Shown here in pieces: positions 15,901-24,463 of a stretch of DNA of 50,471 bases. A model generated the notes under the pieces. The model made no database searches, was not told where the DNA came from, and saw only the letters and a program-made list of their open reading frames with translations. Each line of letters begins with the position of its first letter. Positions within the stretch are counted from its first letter, which is position 1. Source of the stretch: an uncultured bacterium (GTDB lineage Bacteria > Acidobacteriota > Aminicenantia > Aminicenantales > Saccharicenantaceae); contig CALEUG010000013.1 of assembly GCA_937920515.1 (NCBI GenBank), positions 1 through 50,471 of the forward strand, written 5' to 3'. A program made the translations under genes and the position numbers.

Positions 15901-16503
15901 CTACTTTTCAATCATATGGATAAACTCCTTAACTTTCATTACCGCCGCACAGGATTTTTTCATAAGGTTAAGAGCTGCTCTGTGTCGGTAGCTATTTCGA
16001 GAACAGCAGGCATCAGACAGTACTATTACCTCAAATCCCCGGTCAAAACCGGCCAGGGCACTGGCCATAAGACATTTATCAGTCTGGACCCCGATCAACA
16101 CCAGTTTCCTTATCCGGCGGGTAAAAAGATAGGAAAGAATATCCCTGTTTTCAAAAATGGAATATGTATACTTGTCGAAAACCTGCACCTTACTAATCTG
16201 TTTCAGCGGTTCAGCCAGATGAAACCATCTGTTCTGACGGCTGATCACTCGGCCGTAAAACCTTAAAAAGTTGTTTCTCTCTGTTTCCGAATTGCTGTGG
16301 CGAGTGGCTAACACGGGAAGGTCACGCTTTTGAAATTCTTCCACCAGCCATTTTATTTTTTCTACGACCCTCCGAGCTGATGATATAAAGGCCGGTGATT
16401 CAGGATGGACAAAGAAATCCTGCCAGTCAATAATACACAGCAGAAATTTGGGCCCGGGAGAAATATCTTTTGATTTTTTATTTTTGAGTCGAAACAGACC
16501 CAC
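15901..16503 (-). CDS. Isochorismatase-like cysteine hydrolase
   Basis: A 200-residue protein of the isochorismatase/nicotinamidase fold. The catalytic triad can be placed at D26 (IIDWQDFF), K111 (FDKYTYS) and C144 in GVQTDKCLMAS. The VQTDKC motif is typical, while the substrate (an amide or enol ether) cannot be deduced. GTG is the start, preceded by an excellent AAGGGAGG site. It is the first gene of the set that continues with the flavoprotein and the RlmN-like protein, so a small redox or salvage pathway is possible. Confidence 0.85.
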   Translation of the reverse strand: MGLFRLKNKKSKDISPGPKFLLCIIDWQDFFVHPESPAFISSARRVVEKIKWLVEEFQKRDLPVLATRHSNSETERNNFLRFYGRVISRQNRWFHLAEPLKQISKVQVFDKYTYSIFENRDILSYLFTRRIRKLVLIGVQTDKCLMASALAGFDRGFEVIVLSDACCSRNSYRHRAALNLMKKSCAAVMKVKEFIHMIEK

Positions 16504-16821
16504 GAGCCACCTCCCTTGAGACCGGGATGGCCTCGCGGGCCTGACATAGTCTCACTTTAAGTTTAACCGGAAGAATAATTTTGTCAAGTCCACCAGGTCG
16601 GCATAAAAAAATAGAGATTTCATCCAGGAAAAAAGGCCATTGTATGCCTCCTCTTGTTTACAGGAAGTCCGGTAAAATGGATTTCTGGAGGCAATGGCCA
16701 GTAGAGATTTGCAAAAACATTAACTGATATATTTCGAACCTGAATCTTTGCAGGACGAGAATTCACCGAAGTCTAAGTTTTCAGCTTAGCCCAGAAATAC
16801 TATCTGACCAACTAAAAAGAT
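16504..16821. other. Intergenic region of 318 bases
   Basis: No gene found. It contains a hairpin element flanked by a short direct repeat at 16612-16710 (listed separately). The rest is AT-rich with no recognisable signal. Confidence 0.4.
16612..16710. repeat. Hairpin element flanked by 9-base direct repeats
   Basis: TAGAGATTT occurs at 16612-16620 and again at 16702-16710. Between them lies an 81-base segment whose arms GGCCATTGTATGCCTCC (16635-16651) and GGAGGCAATGGCC (16687-16699) are complementary apart from a small bulge. This layout recalls a tiny miniature element with a target duplication, or a stable RNA hairpin of another origin. Confidence 0.45.
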
Positions 16822-18258
16822 TTATTTTGTCTCTTTTGCCCATACTGTTTCATAATATTTTCGGACCTGACCTTGCAGGAGCTGCAGCCTTTCCAAAACC
16901 GACTGGTTGCCCCCGGCATATTCAATCATCAGCCGGCCTTCTTCAAAACACATCTCATCATGAAGCGGAAAAACATATCGCAACAAGAAATGAGCATAAT
17001 TAACCAGTCGGAAAGGACCGTAGGCCCGGGGAAGTTCTCCACCAGGAGTTTCAACAGCCACCGACCTCTCGTTCTTGATGGAATCTATAAGGTCCTTAAG
17101 CTCCAACGTGGGCGAGAAGACTATCGTGTAATAACGCCCGAACTGGTCGCTGTCCTCGCAGCCATGGCTGTCGCTTACGCCAACTACCGGCAGTTTCAAT
17201 CCCCTGGCTCGAGCCTCCAGATATTTATTAACCTGTAGATTATTGACATCAACTTCTTGCAGTTCGCTCCAGCCAAAGCCGCTGATAAGTTCCAGCGCAT
17301 CAAATATCCTTTTCTCGATAATGTAATCAACCAGAGCATAAGAAATAAAATTAGCATTTCCGGGTCGCCAGTAAGGATGAGCAAATATCCCGAGCCCACC
17401 TTTCTCGCGGATTTTCTGGAAAGTCCAGACTGACGAGGCATATTGATATTTATCAACGCCTCCCGAAACCGATTTCAGCTTATCCATTATAGCCTGCACT
17501 TCTTTCCGATAAGCAATTTCGTCCCTCTGTATAAGGTCGGTGATGCTCTCCCTGGCCCCGAAGCTTACGAAATGAACAGGATTTTCCGGCGGATGAATCT
17601 CCTCGCCAGGAAAAAGCCGCAAATCGACCGGTAAATCTTTAAAAGCATTAATGGCTTCAAGTGAAGCGGCATAATTACTGTGGTCCGTCAGGGCCGCAAA
17701 GTCCAGCCCTATTCGGCGGCAGGCCCCGGCCACATAGGCCGGGGATTCGTGGCCATCGGACCGAAAGCTGTGCAGATGAAAATCGCCTTTATAAGGGCGA
17801 AGAGCAAAAAGGTCTGGTTTCAGGGAGTATAGATGAAAAGTTCCCACCTGCCGGACTCTGTTTTCTGAATCCACCTCCTCAATTCTTATGATGTGTTCTT
17901 GCTCGCCCTCAAAATATCTTGTGATTTCAAACACATTATCCTCAGGGATGCTCTCCTCCGCTACTGCCTCTTTCCAGCCTGTTTGTAATGCATACCGACC
18001 GACGGGTGTGTACCTGAAACGATACCTGTATCCCGGTTTGGGAAACTTTTCAAAAGGCGAGATAATCCTTACAGTTATGGCACTGTCGGCCGGCACAATG
18101 CGCGGGATTACCTGAAAATACCGGTCACCCCGGTAAGCTTTCAGACCGCCTGGCAAAGCCGGGGTTTTCAGGCTCTGAGCCAGATTAAAGCTTATCAATA
18201 GAAAAAACATGGCAGGCAACAAACCCAAAATCAGAACGCACCTATTAAATTTTTTCAT
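16822..18258 (-). CDS. Exported PHP-domain phosphoesterase-like protein
   Basis: The ATG at 18258 is chosen because GGGAGG lies about ten bases upstream; an in-frame codon 14 codons earlier lacks this. The N-terminus is a signal peptide (MKKFNRCVLILGLLPAMFFL). After an Ig-like beta region of about 140 residues comes a PHP metal site: GDFHLHSFRSDGHES, then ALTDHSNY, GEEIH, FAHPYWRPG and VVGVSDSHG, which together supply the His/Asp/Glu ligands. PHP enzymes hydrolyse phosphoesters, but an exported one could process polysaccharide or phosphorylated substrates outside the cytosol. The C-terminal part (about 390-478) is helical. Substrate unknown. It stands alone upstream of the five-gene exported family. 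Confidence 0.85.
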   Translation of the reverse strand: MKKFNRCVLILGLLPAMFFLLISFNLAQSLKTPALPGGLKAYRGDRYFQVIPRIVPADSAITVRIISPFEKFPKPGYRYRFRYTPVGRYALQTGWKEAVAEESIPEDNVFEITRYFEGEQEHIIRIEEVDSENRVRQVGTFHLYSLKPDLFALRPYKGDFHLHSFRSDGHESPAYVAGACRRIGLDFAALTDHSNYAASLEAINAFKDLPVDLRLFPGEEIHPPENPVHFVSFGARESITDLIQRDEIAYRKEVQAIMDKLKSVSGGVDKYQYASSVWTFQKIREKGGLGIFAHPYWRPGNANFISYALVDYIIEKRIFDALELISGFGWSELQEVDVNNLQVNKYLEARARGLKLPVVGVSDSHGCEDSDQFGRYYTIVFSPTLELKDLIDSIKNERSVAVETPGGELPRAYGPFRLVNYAHFLLRYVFPLHDEMCFEEGRLMIEYAGGNQSVLERLQLLQGQVRKYYETVWAKETK

Positions 18259-18702
18259 GGGTTGCACCTCCCTCCTGGTCAAAGAAATGCTTCCTGACAT
18301 ATCTTATAAGCGGTGAGCTGTTCCTTTTTACCTTTAAATAAAGTGATTTTTTCGACAATTGTCAGTTCAGTTTTCATACTATTATAAATCCAGAAAATAA
18401 TTCAGACTCCAATTCCAGCTCAACCTGCTTCTTAAATTCTCCAATCCTTTAGCCTCGTTTAAATTTTTTCTGCTTACCGGGATCTATGATCCAACCTGAT
18501 CTGCAACTAATAACACTGTTCGCCGGGAGGTTTCTAACCTCTTTCCTGGAACGTTAACTTCATCTAACCTTTAGGGTAAAGCCGGCGGTTTATAATTTGG
18601 GCTAACCACCAATCAAAGGCCAAAATTTTTTCCAACCCTGAATGTTGCCGCTATATTATAGCATTACCTTATCCTCAGACTGTCCGCCCCTGATTTTTGC
18701 CT
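18259..18702 (-). other. Intergenic region upstream of the PHP gene
   Basis: About 440 bases. A perfect TATAAT lies on the minus strand at 18381-18386 with only a weak -35 (TTGGAG, 20 bases away), a possible promoter for the PHP gene. A small palindrome GCTATAATATAGC lies near 18650-18662. No gene, and no clear terminator for the exported family upstream. Confidence 0.3.
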
Positions 18703-20403
18703 CTATTTCTCCTGGTACAGGGCGTAGACAAAGGGTTCGGTGGTGGTCTGCCAGCCCGAAGAGACCCGGCGTCCGTCTCCCAGCAGCCAGGTCACCTGGT
18801 ACTGGTAATTCAGGTCATTTTCGGCATGGACGTATTCGTACTTTCCGAGCAGCGTTTCTCCCGGCAGCAGCTTGACCTCTCCTGTCTTCTCCCGGTCGGC
18901 AAACCTGTTCTTGAAGGTCACCGAAATCAGCTTGAGGTTATAAGCCCTGACGTTTTCTTCGTCAGCGATTATGTCAATCTGGCGGTAACGATGGGGCGGG
19001 AACAGGTTAATGGCAGCTTCTTCGCTCCTGGTCCAGGGGCCTTCCACTTTAATTCCGCCGACAAAACTCCAGACGGTCTTATATTCATAGCTCAACCAGG
19101 TAGCCCCCTCCCCCAGCCTGGGATAGACAAAGGACAGCATGTTTCCCCGCTCGGCAAAGGTCTGGGCATTGAAGATAACATCCCGGGTGGTCGGCTCGCC
19201 TGTCCTGTGGGTTTTCTTAAAGCTGACAGTCACGAAGTTGATGTATTTTCTGAAAGTCTCAAAATCTTCACCATCCAGGATGGCATAGACCACCCGGTCC
19301 TGAAGGTCGGGGTCATCCAGGTTGATTATGTCATAGACTTTCTTATTATTTTTGAACTTCCTGAGCACCTCACCGATGCTGGCGTCCATCGGGCCGGTGT
19401 CCCTCTCCTGGCGCAGGCGCTTGGTCAGGTTGATGGTCCAGTCGTCGGTGCGGCTGACCTTTTTTCTGGTGGTGCTGACGCCATAAGGCCGGTCCTTCTG
19501 CTTTTCTTCTTCGCCTTCTTTACCTTCGTCAGCCTCGGGCAAATCCAGCCTGGTATCGAACATTTCCCGCATGATGGTATCGACCAGGCTCTGCATCAGG
19601 GCATCCAGGTTCTGGTCTTCGCCGGTGATATCAACTTTAACCGCCCCCCTGGACCTCATCTCATCCTTGATCTCCCGCAGTTCTCCGGTTCCTGTCTGTA
19701 TATACCAGGTCCAGATACCCAGCTTTTTTTTCTTGTATATTTTCCATTTGCTGTACTGGTCAAAGTACTCACGCACCTTGGACCAGTGAATGGTGGCCGT
19801 GGCCTGGTATTTCGGGGTCAGTCCCTCGTAGGTCATCTCAAACCTGACGCTGACCGGATAAGTCGGCTGGCGCAGGGCTTCTTCCAGGAAGGTGGCACCT
19901 TCAGGGGTAACGGCAATAGATACCGATACTTCAGAGCCAGAAATCAGCGGAGCCTTGCCTTCGCCGATTATCTTGCGGGTGAAGGCTCCTCCTTCTCCCA
20001 CCGCTGCCGAAACCACCAGGAAAGAGCCTTTTTTAAAAACCAGGGGGCCCTTGATGGTAGCCCTGGGATTTATCTTCAGAAGTTCCTGCCGGACCCTGTT
20101 CAACTCCTGCTCATCCAGACCGTATTTCACGAAGAAATGCAGAATTCCGCCTTTTGATTCTTCCTTTCCAGTTTTGGTATATTTCAAAAATGTCAGCTTG
20201 GGCGTGCCGTCCGGCCAGTAAGCCAGGCGCGGCTGGTTGGGCATGTAATAATAGATATTGGGGTCGGCATGGTCTTTGAACAGGATGGCATTGGCCACCT
20301 GGAGCGGGGCCGAGTCCAGTTCAACCTCGGCTGCGGCATACGAAACCAGGCTCAGTATCCATAAGCCAGCCATTATCAATGTGACTGTTTTTTTCCGGCA
20401 CAT
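18703..20403 (-). CDS. Exported family protein A (two-module, unknown)
   Basis: Fifth and last gene of the paralogous operon; 566 residues with signal peptide (hydrophobic core LIMAGLWILSLVSYAAA, cleavage near residue 25). The N-terminal module begins FKDHADPNIYYYMPNQPRL and continues with GGILHFFVKYGLDEQEL, GEGKAPLISGSEVSVSIA and MTYEGLTPKYQATATIHW. A charged acidic linker (about residues 292-310) follows. The C-terminal module holds INLDDPDLQDRVVYAILDGE, WLSYEYKTVWSFVGG and ends YQYQVTWLLGDGRRVSSGW before EPFVYALYQEK. Predominantly beta structure is expected. AAAGGAG precedes the ATG. No known enzyme or transporter motif was found. Confidence 0.85.
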   Translation of the reverse strand: MCRKKTVTLIMAGLWILSLVSYAAAEVELDSAPLQVANAILFKDHADPNIYYYMPNQPRLAYWPDGTPKLTFLKYTKTGKEESKGGILHFFVKYGLDEQELNRVRQELLKINPRATIKGPLVFKKGSFLVVSAAVGEGGAFTRKIIGEGKAPLISGSEVSVSIAVTPEGATFLEEALRQPTYPVSVRFEMTYEGLTPKYQATATIHWSKVREYFDQYSKWKIYKKKKLGIWTWYIQTGTGELREIKDEMRSRGAVKVDITGEDQNLDALMQSLVDTIMREMFDTRLDLPEADEGKEGEEEKQKDRPYGVSTTRKKVSRTDDWTINLTKRLRQERDTGPMDASIGEVLRKFKNNKKVYDIINLDDPDLQDRVVYAILDGEDFETFRKYINFVTVSFKKTHRTGEPTTRDVIFNAQTFAERGNMLSFVYPRLGEGATWLSYEYKTVWSFVGGIKVEGPWTRSEEAAINLFPPHRYRQIDIIADEENVRAYNLKLISVTFKNRFADREKTGEVKLLPGETLLGKYEYVHAENDLNYQYQVTWLLGDGRRVSSGWQTTTEPFVYALYQEK

Positions 20404-20476
20404 TTAAGTCTCCTTTTTAATATTTTTATTCCTGCTGTTCACTTTATCTTTTAATCTGCGTCCCTTTAGAAATCCC

Positions 20477-23218
20477 CTATCTGCTAAACACGGCATAGAT
20501 GAAGGGCCCTTCCCGGTTGACCCAGGGTTTCTCAATTTCCTTGCCATCCAGCGTCAGCCAGATGGCCCGGTAGCTGTAACCCGGTTTGCCCTCTTCATGC
20601 ATGTAGGTGTAGTTAACCTGCAGCGGGTCCCCCTTATCGTAATTTATCACCACTTCTTTCAGGATGTCTTTGCCGAAAATGTTGTGCTTGACCTGTATGG
20701 CCACCGCCTTGACCTTGTTCTGCAGAATGTTGTCCTCGTCAACCGAAATCTCTATGGTCCGGCGCCTCACCGGTGGAGTCAGGGTCAGCACCGAATCCGA
20801 GGTTTTCACCCAGTCACTCTCCCACTCCACCCCGCCGTAAAGTGCCCATTTGGTTTTATACTCGTAATTCAGCCACTCGGTCGAAGCCTCATTCACCCGG
20901 CTGTACTTATAGCTCAGGCGGTTGCCCCTGTCGGCAAACTGCTGCTCGAAAAATTTAACCTCTCCGGTCTGCACCGCTCCGCCCATCCTCTGCTTCCGGA
21001 ATATCACCGACACGCTGTTGACATAGTTTTTGAAGTCCTCAGCATCCTGGCCGTCCAGAATCACCTCCACCGTCCTCTCCTGGAAGGCCGGGTCATCCAG
21101 GCTGACCACCGTGAAAAACCTTTTGTCCTCGCCATACTTCCGGTAAATTCCGCTGATGTTGCCGCTCATCACTATTTCCCGGTCTTCCCGCAGCCGCCGT
21201 CTCATGTCCACCTCGTAGCGACCGGAAAGTTTTGTCCGCTTAAAGCTGTAACCAAGCTGGACGTTGAAAAGAGGTTTTGCTTCCGGAGCGGCTGGGGTGG
21301 CCTGAGAAGCCGTTGCCTGTCCGGCGGTTGTGGCCGGAGGGGTCGTCGAGCCGGTGCCGGCCGCCCCTGTGGTTGCCTGGCCGCCTGAAGTCTGCTGGGA
21401 GGCCGCCTGTCCGCCTGTCTGCCCTGATGTGCCTGTGGCTTGCTGGCCCAGAGCCCCACGGACGTCACCGGCCTGGGTTGCACCGGTAGACCTTTCCGTC
21501 CCCGTAGTGGTCTGCTGGGCACCGGTAGCAGTAGCTCCTGTCTGCTGTTGTACCTGCGGTTCTGGCTTTTCCTGAGGTTGAGGAGCTGGTAAACTGGCTA
21601 TTTTTGCCTTAAGATTTATGACAACTCCAACCACGTGTTGTTTAAATCCATCAAGATTGGCCTCAGCCGGGACTTCCTTGTATTCCCTTAAAAATCCTTC
21701 CAGCAATTCCACGGCTCTCTCGTAGTTCTCTCGCCCGTTTTTTTCCTGGGTATTACCCTGATCTTCAAAACAGTATCCGGCAGAAACCAGAGCCCGTGGA
21801 TTTCTAACTAATCCATAACTTAATAGAAACTCTTCACCGGCCTCAAGATATTTGCCTGATTCTCTCAGCTGTTTTGCTTTATTAAACATTTCCCGGGCCC
21901 TGTCTATATCAGAAATTTTTCCAGAAACGCCCTGCCTCTCATCTTGATATAAATTCTTTTCTTCGGCCAGCTGAACGAACTTTTTATAATGATTTTCGGC
22001 CAGGTCGAAATCGTAAAGATATTTTTCATAGAAAAATCCAGCTCTAAAATAATAAATGGGGTCAGGACAGGCAACAAACGCTTTTTTGAACTGGTCAATG
22101 GCCTCAACAAATTTTTTCTCCGTCGCCAGAGCCAGGCCCTTTTGATAGAGCTGGTCCGCCCGGCGCTTATCAGCCGAACTGCAATCTATCCCCTGATTAG
22201 TAGCCTGCTGTTCTTGCTGCAACCGGACTCTCGGTCCCCCGGACGTTACTTCAAAATTCAGCGGGTCTGGGGAATAATACTCCATCCTTTGGCTCCCCTC
22301 GCTCAGGCTGTCGGCCCAGTTGTATTTAAGTTCTCTGATACTTTTTAACCACAGAAAAGCACTGTGGCCAGAAGGCCCTGTTGTCCCTGTTCCGATCGGC
22401 ACCTTGTCGCACATCAGCTGAAGGATATGATTGTAGGCTGTTTCCAGAAGCTTCTGCATGTTCTCGTTCTCACCCACCACCTCCAGCTGGATCGCTCCCT
22501 TTTGCCTTAATTCCTCCAGCGTGGCCCCGAGGTCTGCTCGCAGCTTAACCACCTTCACCGTCCCTTCCACCGCGGCCTTTATGTCGTGCTGGGTATAAAC
22601 CTTATCCCAGTCCACCTTCAACTTGGCCTGAAAGGCCGGGGTTATACCCGAAAACTTCAAAACATACTGAACCGAAATATCCGAGGCTGGGTTCTTGAAA
22701 GATTCCCACAGAAGAGAGGCGCCCTCTTCAGTCAGAGCTATCGATACCGCCGCTTTCTGGCCCGGCAACACCGGCGCCTTGCCTTCCCCCACTATCCGCC
22801 GGTTGAAAATGCCGTCTTTTCCGGCCGTGGCCGAGATGATCTGAAAGGTCGCTTCCTTGAAGGGCACCGGTCCAGCCAGCTTGGCCTGAGGATCTATACC
22901 TTTAAGCGCCGATTCGGCCGAGCTTAATTCCCCGCTGGTGAATCCCCAGGTCACCAGAAAATGAATCACCCCGCCCTTAGTCGTGCTGTCGGTCCTGGTG
23001 TATTTAATAAAAGAAAACTCTGGAGTTCCGTCCCGTTTAGTGGCCAGACGTGGCTCCCCCGGCACATAGTAATACTTATGAGAGTCAGCGTGGTCGCGGT
23101 AAAATACAAACCTGCCCGCCTGAACCACCTCCTCCACCGCCACTTCGGCTGCCAGGTAAAGCCCGGTCTGCAATATCAGAGTCAAACCAGCCAGCAGGAA
23201 AACAGATTTCTTTTTCAT
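20477..23218 (-). CDS. Exported family protein B with TPR and low-complexity insertion
   Basis: A 913-residue member with the same ends as A and D: signal peptide, then YRDHADSHKYYYVPGEPRL and GGVIHFLVTWGFTSGEL, and a C-terminal module (646-913) with VSLDDPAFQERTVEVILDGQ, WLNYEYKTKWALYGG and GPFIYAVFSR. Between the modules is an insertion absent from A and D: helical TPR-like repeats at about 345-543 (YQKGLALATEKKFVEAIDQF is one), then a Thr/Gln/Gly/Ala/Pro-rich stretch at 544-645. AAAAAGGAGAG lies before the ATG, which overlaps the stop of a short upstream frame (ATGA). The insertion suggests a protein-protein interaction role within the family; function unknown. Confidence 0.87.
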   Translation of the reverse strand: MKKKSVFLLAGLTLILQTGLYLAAEVAVEEVVQAGRFVFYRDHADSHKYYYVPGEPRLATKRDGTPEFSFIKYTRTDSTTKGGVIHFLVTWGFTSGELSSAESALKGIDPQAKLAGPVPFKEATFQIISATAGKDGIFNRRIVGEGKAPVLPGQKAAVSIALTEEGASLLWESFKNPASDISVQYVLKFSGITPAFQAKLKVDWDKVYTQHDIKAAVEGTVKVVKLRADLGATLEELRQKGAIQLEVVGENENMQKLLETAYNHILQLMCDKVPIGTGTTGPSGHSAFLWLKSIRELKYNWADSLSEGSQRMEYYSPDPLNFEVTSGGPRVRLQQEQQATNQGIDCSSADKRRADQLYQKGLALATEKKFVEAIDQFKKAFVACPDPIYYFRAGFFYEKYLYDFDLAENHYKKFVQLAEEKNLYQDERQGVSGKISDIDRAREMFNKAKQLRESGKYLEAGEEFLLSYGLVRNPRALVSAGYCFEDQGNTQEKNGRENYERAVELLEGFLREYKEVPAEANLDGFKQHVVGVVINLKAKIASLPAPQPQEKPEPQVQQQTGATATGAQQTTTGTERSTGATQAGDVRGALGQQATGTSGQTGGQAASQQTSGGQATTGAAGTGSTTPPATTAGQATASQATPAAPEAKPLFNVQLGYSFKRTKLSGRYEVDMRRRLREDREIVMSGNISGIYRKYGEDKRFFTVVSLDDPAFQERTVEVILDGQDAEDFKNYVNSVSVIFRKQRMGGAVQTGEVKFFEQQFADRGNRLSYKYSRVNEASTEWLNYEYKTKWALYGGVEWESDWVKTSDSVLTLTPPVRRRTIEISVDEDNILQNKVKAVAIQVKHNIFGKDILKEVVINYDKGDPLQVNYTYMHEEGKPGYSYRAIWLTLDGKEIEKPWVNREGPFIYAVFSR
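21284..21589 (-). repeat. Low-complexity Thr/Gln/Gly/Ala coding stretch in protein B
   Basis: Encodes about 102 residues made chiefly of T, Q, G, A, S and P, with repeated words such as TTG, QQ and TGA. It is probably a flexible linker between the TPR part and the C-terminal module. Open frames seen on the other strand arise from this composition. Confidence 0.8.
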
Positions 23219-23412
23219 AGTTGCTCTCCTTTTTCCCGGTCTGCGGACCCGCTTAAGCCTTCAAACCGGCAAATCAGATTGTTTATAAACGGGCCCGTGG
23301 TATTACCTGTACCCGGGTCCGGATTAGCCGTCAGCAACCAATCTATCTTGAAAGTAATGAACATGTAATTAAGTTTTTGAAGCCCCGAACTTAAAGAGTT
23401 TTTCAACTTCAT
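23215..23412 (-). CDS. Short coupled frame resembling the family's C-terminal end
   Basis: A frame of 65 codons between genes C and B. TGGAGGG stands just before its ATG, and its TGA overlaps the ATG of B (ATGA), so translational coupling is possible. Its centre reads FKIDWLLTANPDPGTGNTTG followed by PFINN, which can be aligned with the last strand of A (VTWLLGDGRRVSSGWQTTTE then PFVYAL) and of D. It could be a remnant of a further family member whose upstream part is lost, or a chance frame that aids translation of B. The resemblance is over about 25 residues only. Confidence 0.35.
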   Translation of the reverse strand: MKLKNSLSSGLQKLNYMFITFKIDWLLTANPDPGTGNTTGPFINNLICRFEGLSGSADREKGEQL

Positions 23413-23425
23413 TCCCTCCAGAAGC

Positions 23426-24448
23426 CTAACTTTCCTTTATAACCAGCTCATAGGCGGACAGGTCCAGAAAGGCATTATCCCCTTCCTGCCAGTCGCCCCT
23501 TTCTGAACGTCCATCGGTATAGACCCTGGTAACCCGGTAGCGGTATTTTCCGCCTCTGGCTTCCGGAACGTTAAATTCCAGGTTGTATTGCGGCTGGCTG
23601 TCTGCTGAGAAAGTCACCAGCCTGACGTCTTTCTGACCCCGGGCGGTAGTGCTTTCCACCTCAACCGCCATCTTGACCATGTCGCCGTTCAGCCCGTTGA
23701 CAAAATCAAAGCAGATCACGCTCATCCTGCGAAAATTAAAAGAGAACTTCCGGGCCAGGTTAATTACCTGAAAAAGGTCCGGAAATTGCTCCATCGACAC
23801 GGGCACATCCAGACTCAGCCTGCCCGCTCTCTCTCCCGGCTGCAGTTTTCCTTCCTGGTCAATTTCATATCCGCCATAGCTAAAGGAACACTCCAGGCTG
23901 AGGCCGGCCGCTTTCTTTTCTTCATAGATTTTCCAGAGATATGAGGCCGAAGAGGCACTCAGGGGAAAGGTAAAACTTTTTCCCGTCCAGAGAATCCTGT
24001 TCGACCCCGGAGCCTTTTTATCGCCAGCAGCTGTTTCCCGAGTCTCCGGGTTTTCCAGTCCGGTATAGCTCAGACTGATATCGATGGTTTCCACCTGGAC
24101 CGGTCGGTATTCAAACTGTTCTCCCTTTTCTCTTTTCAATATTTCCGTTTCGTTGCTGAACTCCACCGAAAGAGTCAGCACCCCGCCGGCCGTGGTTCTG
24201 GGCTCGGCCGTTCCCTGGTCTTTAACATAAACATACTTGTAGAAAAAGAAATTGGGCCGGCCGAAAACCTGGCTCAACTGGAGACGGGTGGGTACGTAGT
24301 AAAAAATCCCGGGGTTCCTGTGGTCCGGGTAAACTATAATCCGCCCGGCTACCGTTTCCGGTCTGGTGAGTATCGGGTCAGCCCGCAGTCCCGGCGCGAA
24401 CAGCAACCATAAAATAACCGCTACCCCGGCCGCTAACCTGAATCGCAA
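23426..24448 (-). CDS. Exported family protein C (short, divergent)
   Basis: 340 residues, the shortest full member. The start is TTG, six bases after AAAGGAG and 15 bases after the stop of D. A signal peptide (MRFRLAAGVAVILWLLFAPG) leads to PDHRNPGIFYYVPTRLQL, the family's N-terminal motif. The C-terminal end, YRYRVTRVYTDGRSERGDW and LDLSAYEL, corresponds to the last part of the longer members. The middle is shorter and the GEGKAP block is missing. It looks like a reduced or specialised partner of A, B and D. Unknown function. Confidence 0.82.
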   Translation of the reverse strand: MRFRLAAGVAVILWLLFAPGLRADPILTRPETVAGRIIVYPDHRNPGIFYYVPTRLQLSQVFGRPNFFFYKYVYVKDQGTAEPRTTAGGVLTLSVEFSNETEILKREKGEQFEYRPVQVETIDISLSYTGLENPETRETAAGDKKAPGSNRILWTGKSFTFPLSASSASYLWKIYEEKKAAGLSLECSFSYGGYEIDQEGKLQPGERAGRLSLDVPVSMEQFPDLFQVINLARKFSFNFRRMSVICFDFVNGLNGDMVKMAVEVESTTARGQKDVRLVTFSADSQPQYNLEFNVPEARGGKYRYRVTRVYTDGRSERGDWQEGDNAFLDLSAYELVIKES

Positions 24449-24463
24449 ATATTTCTCCTTTAC

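Noticed and set aside
21284-21589. Possible DNA repeat or CRISPR-like array in the Thr/Gln/Gly-rich part of gene B
   Set aside because: The repetition is only in codon composition within one coding frame; there are no constant repeats with unique spacers.
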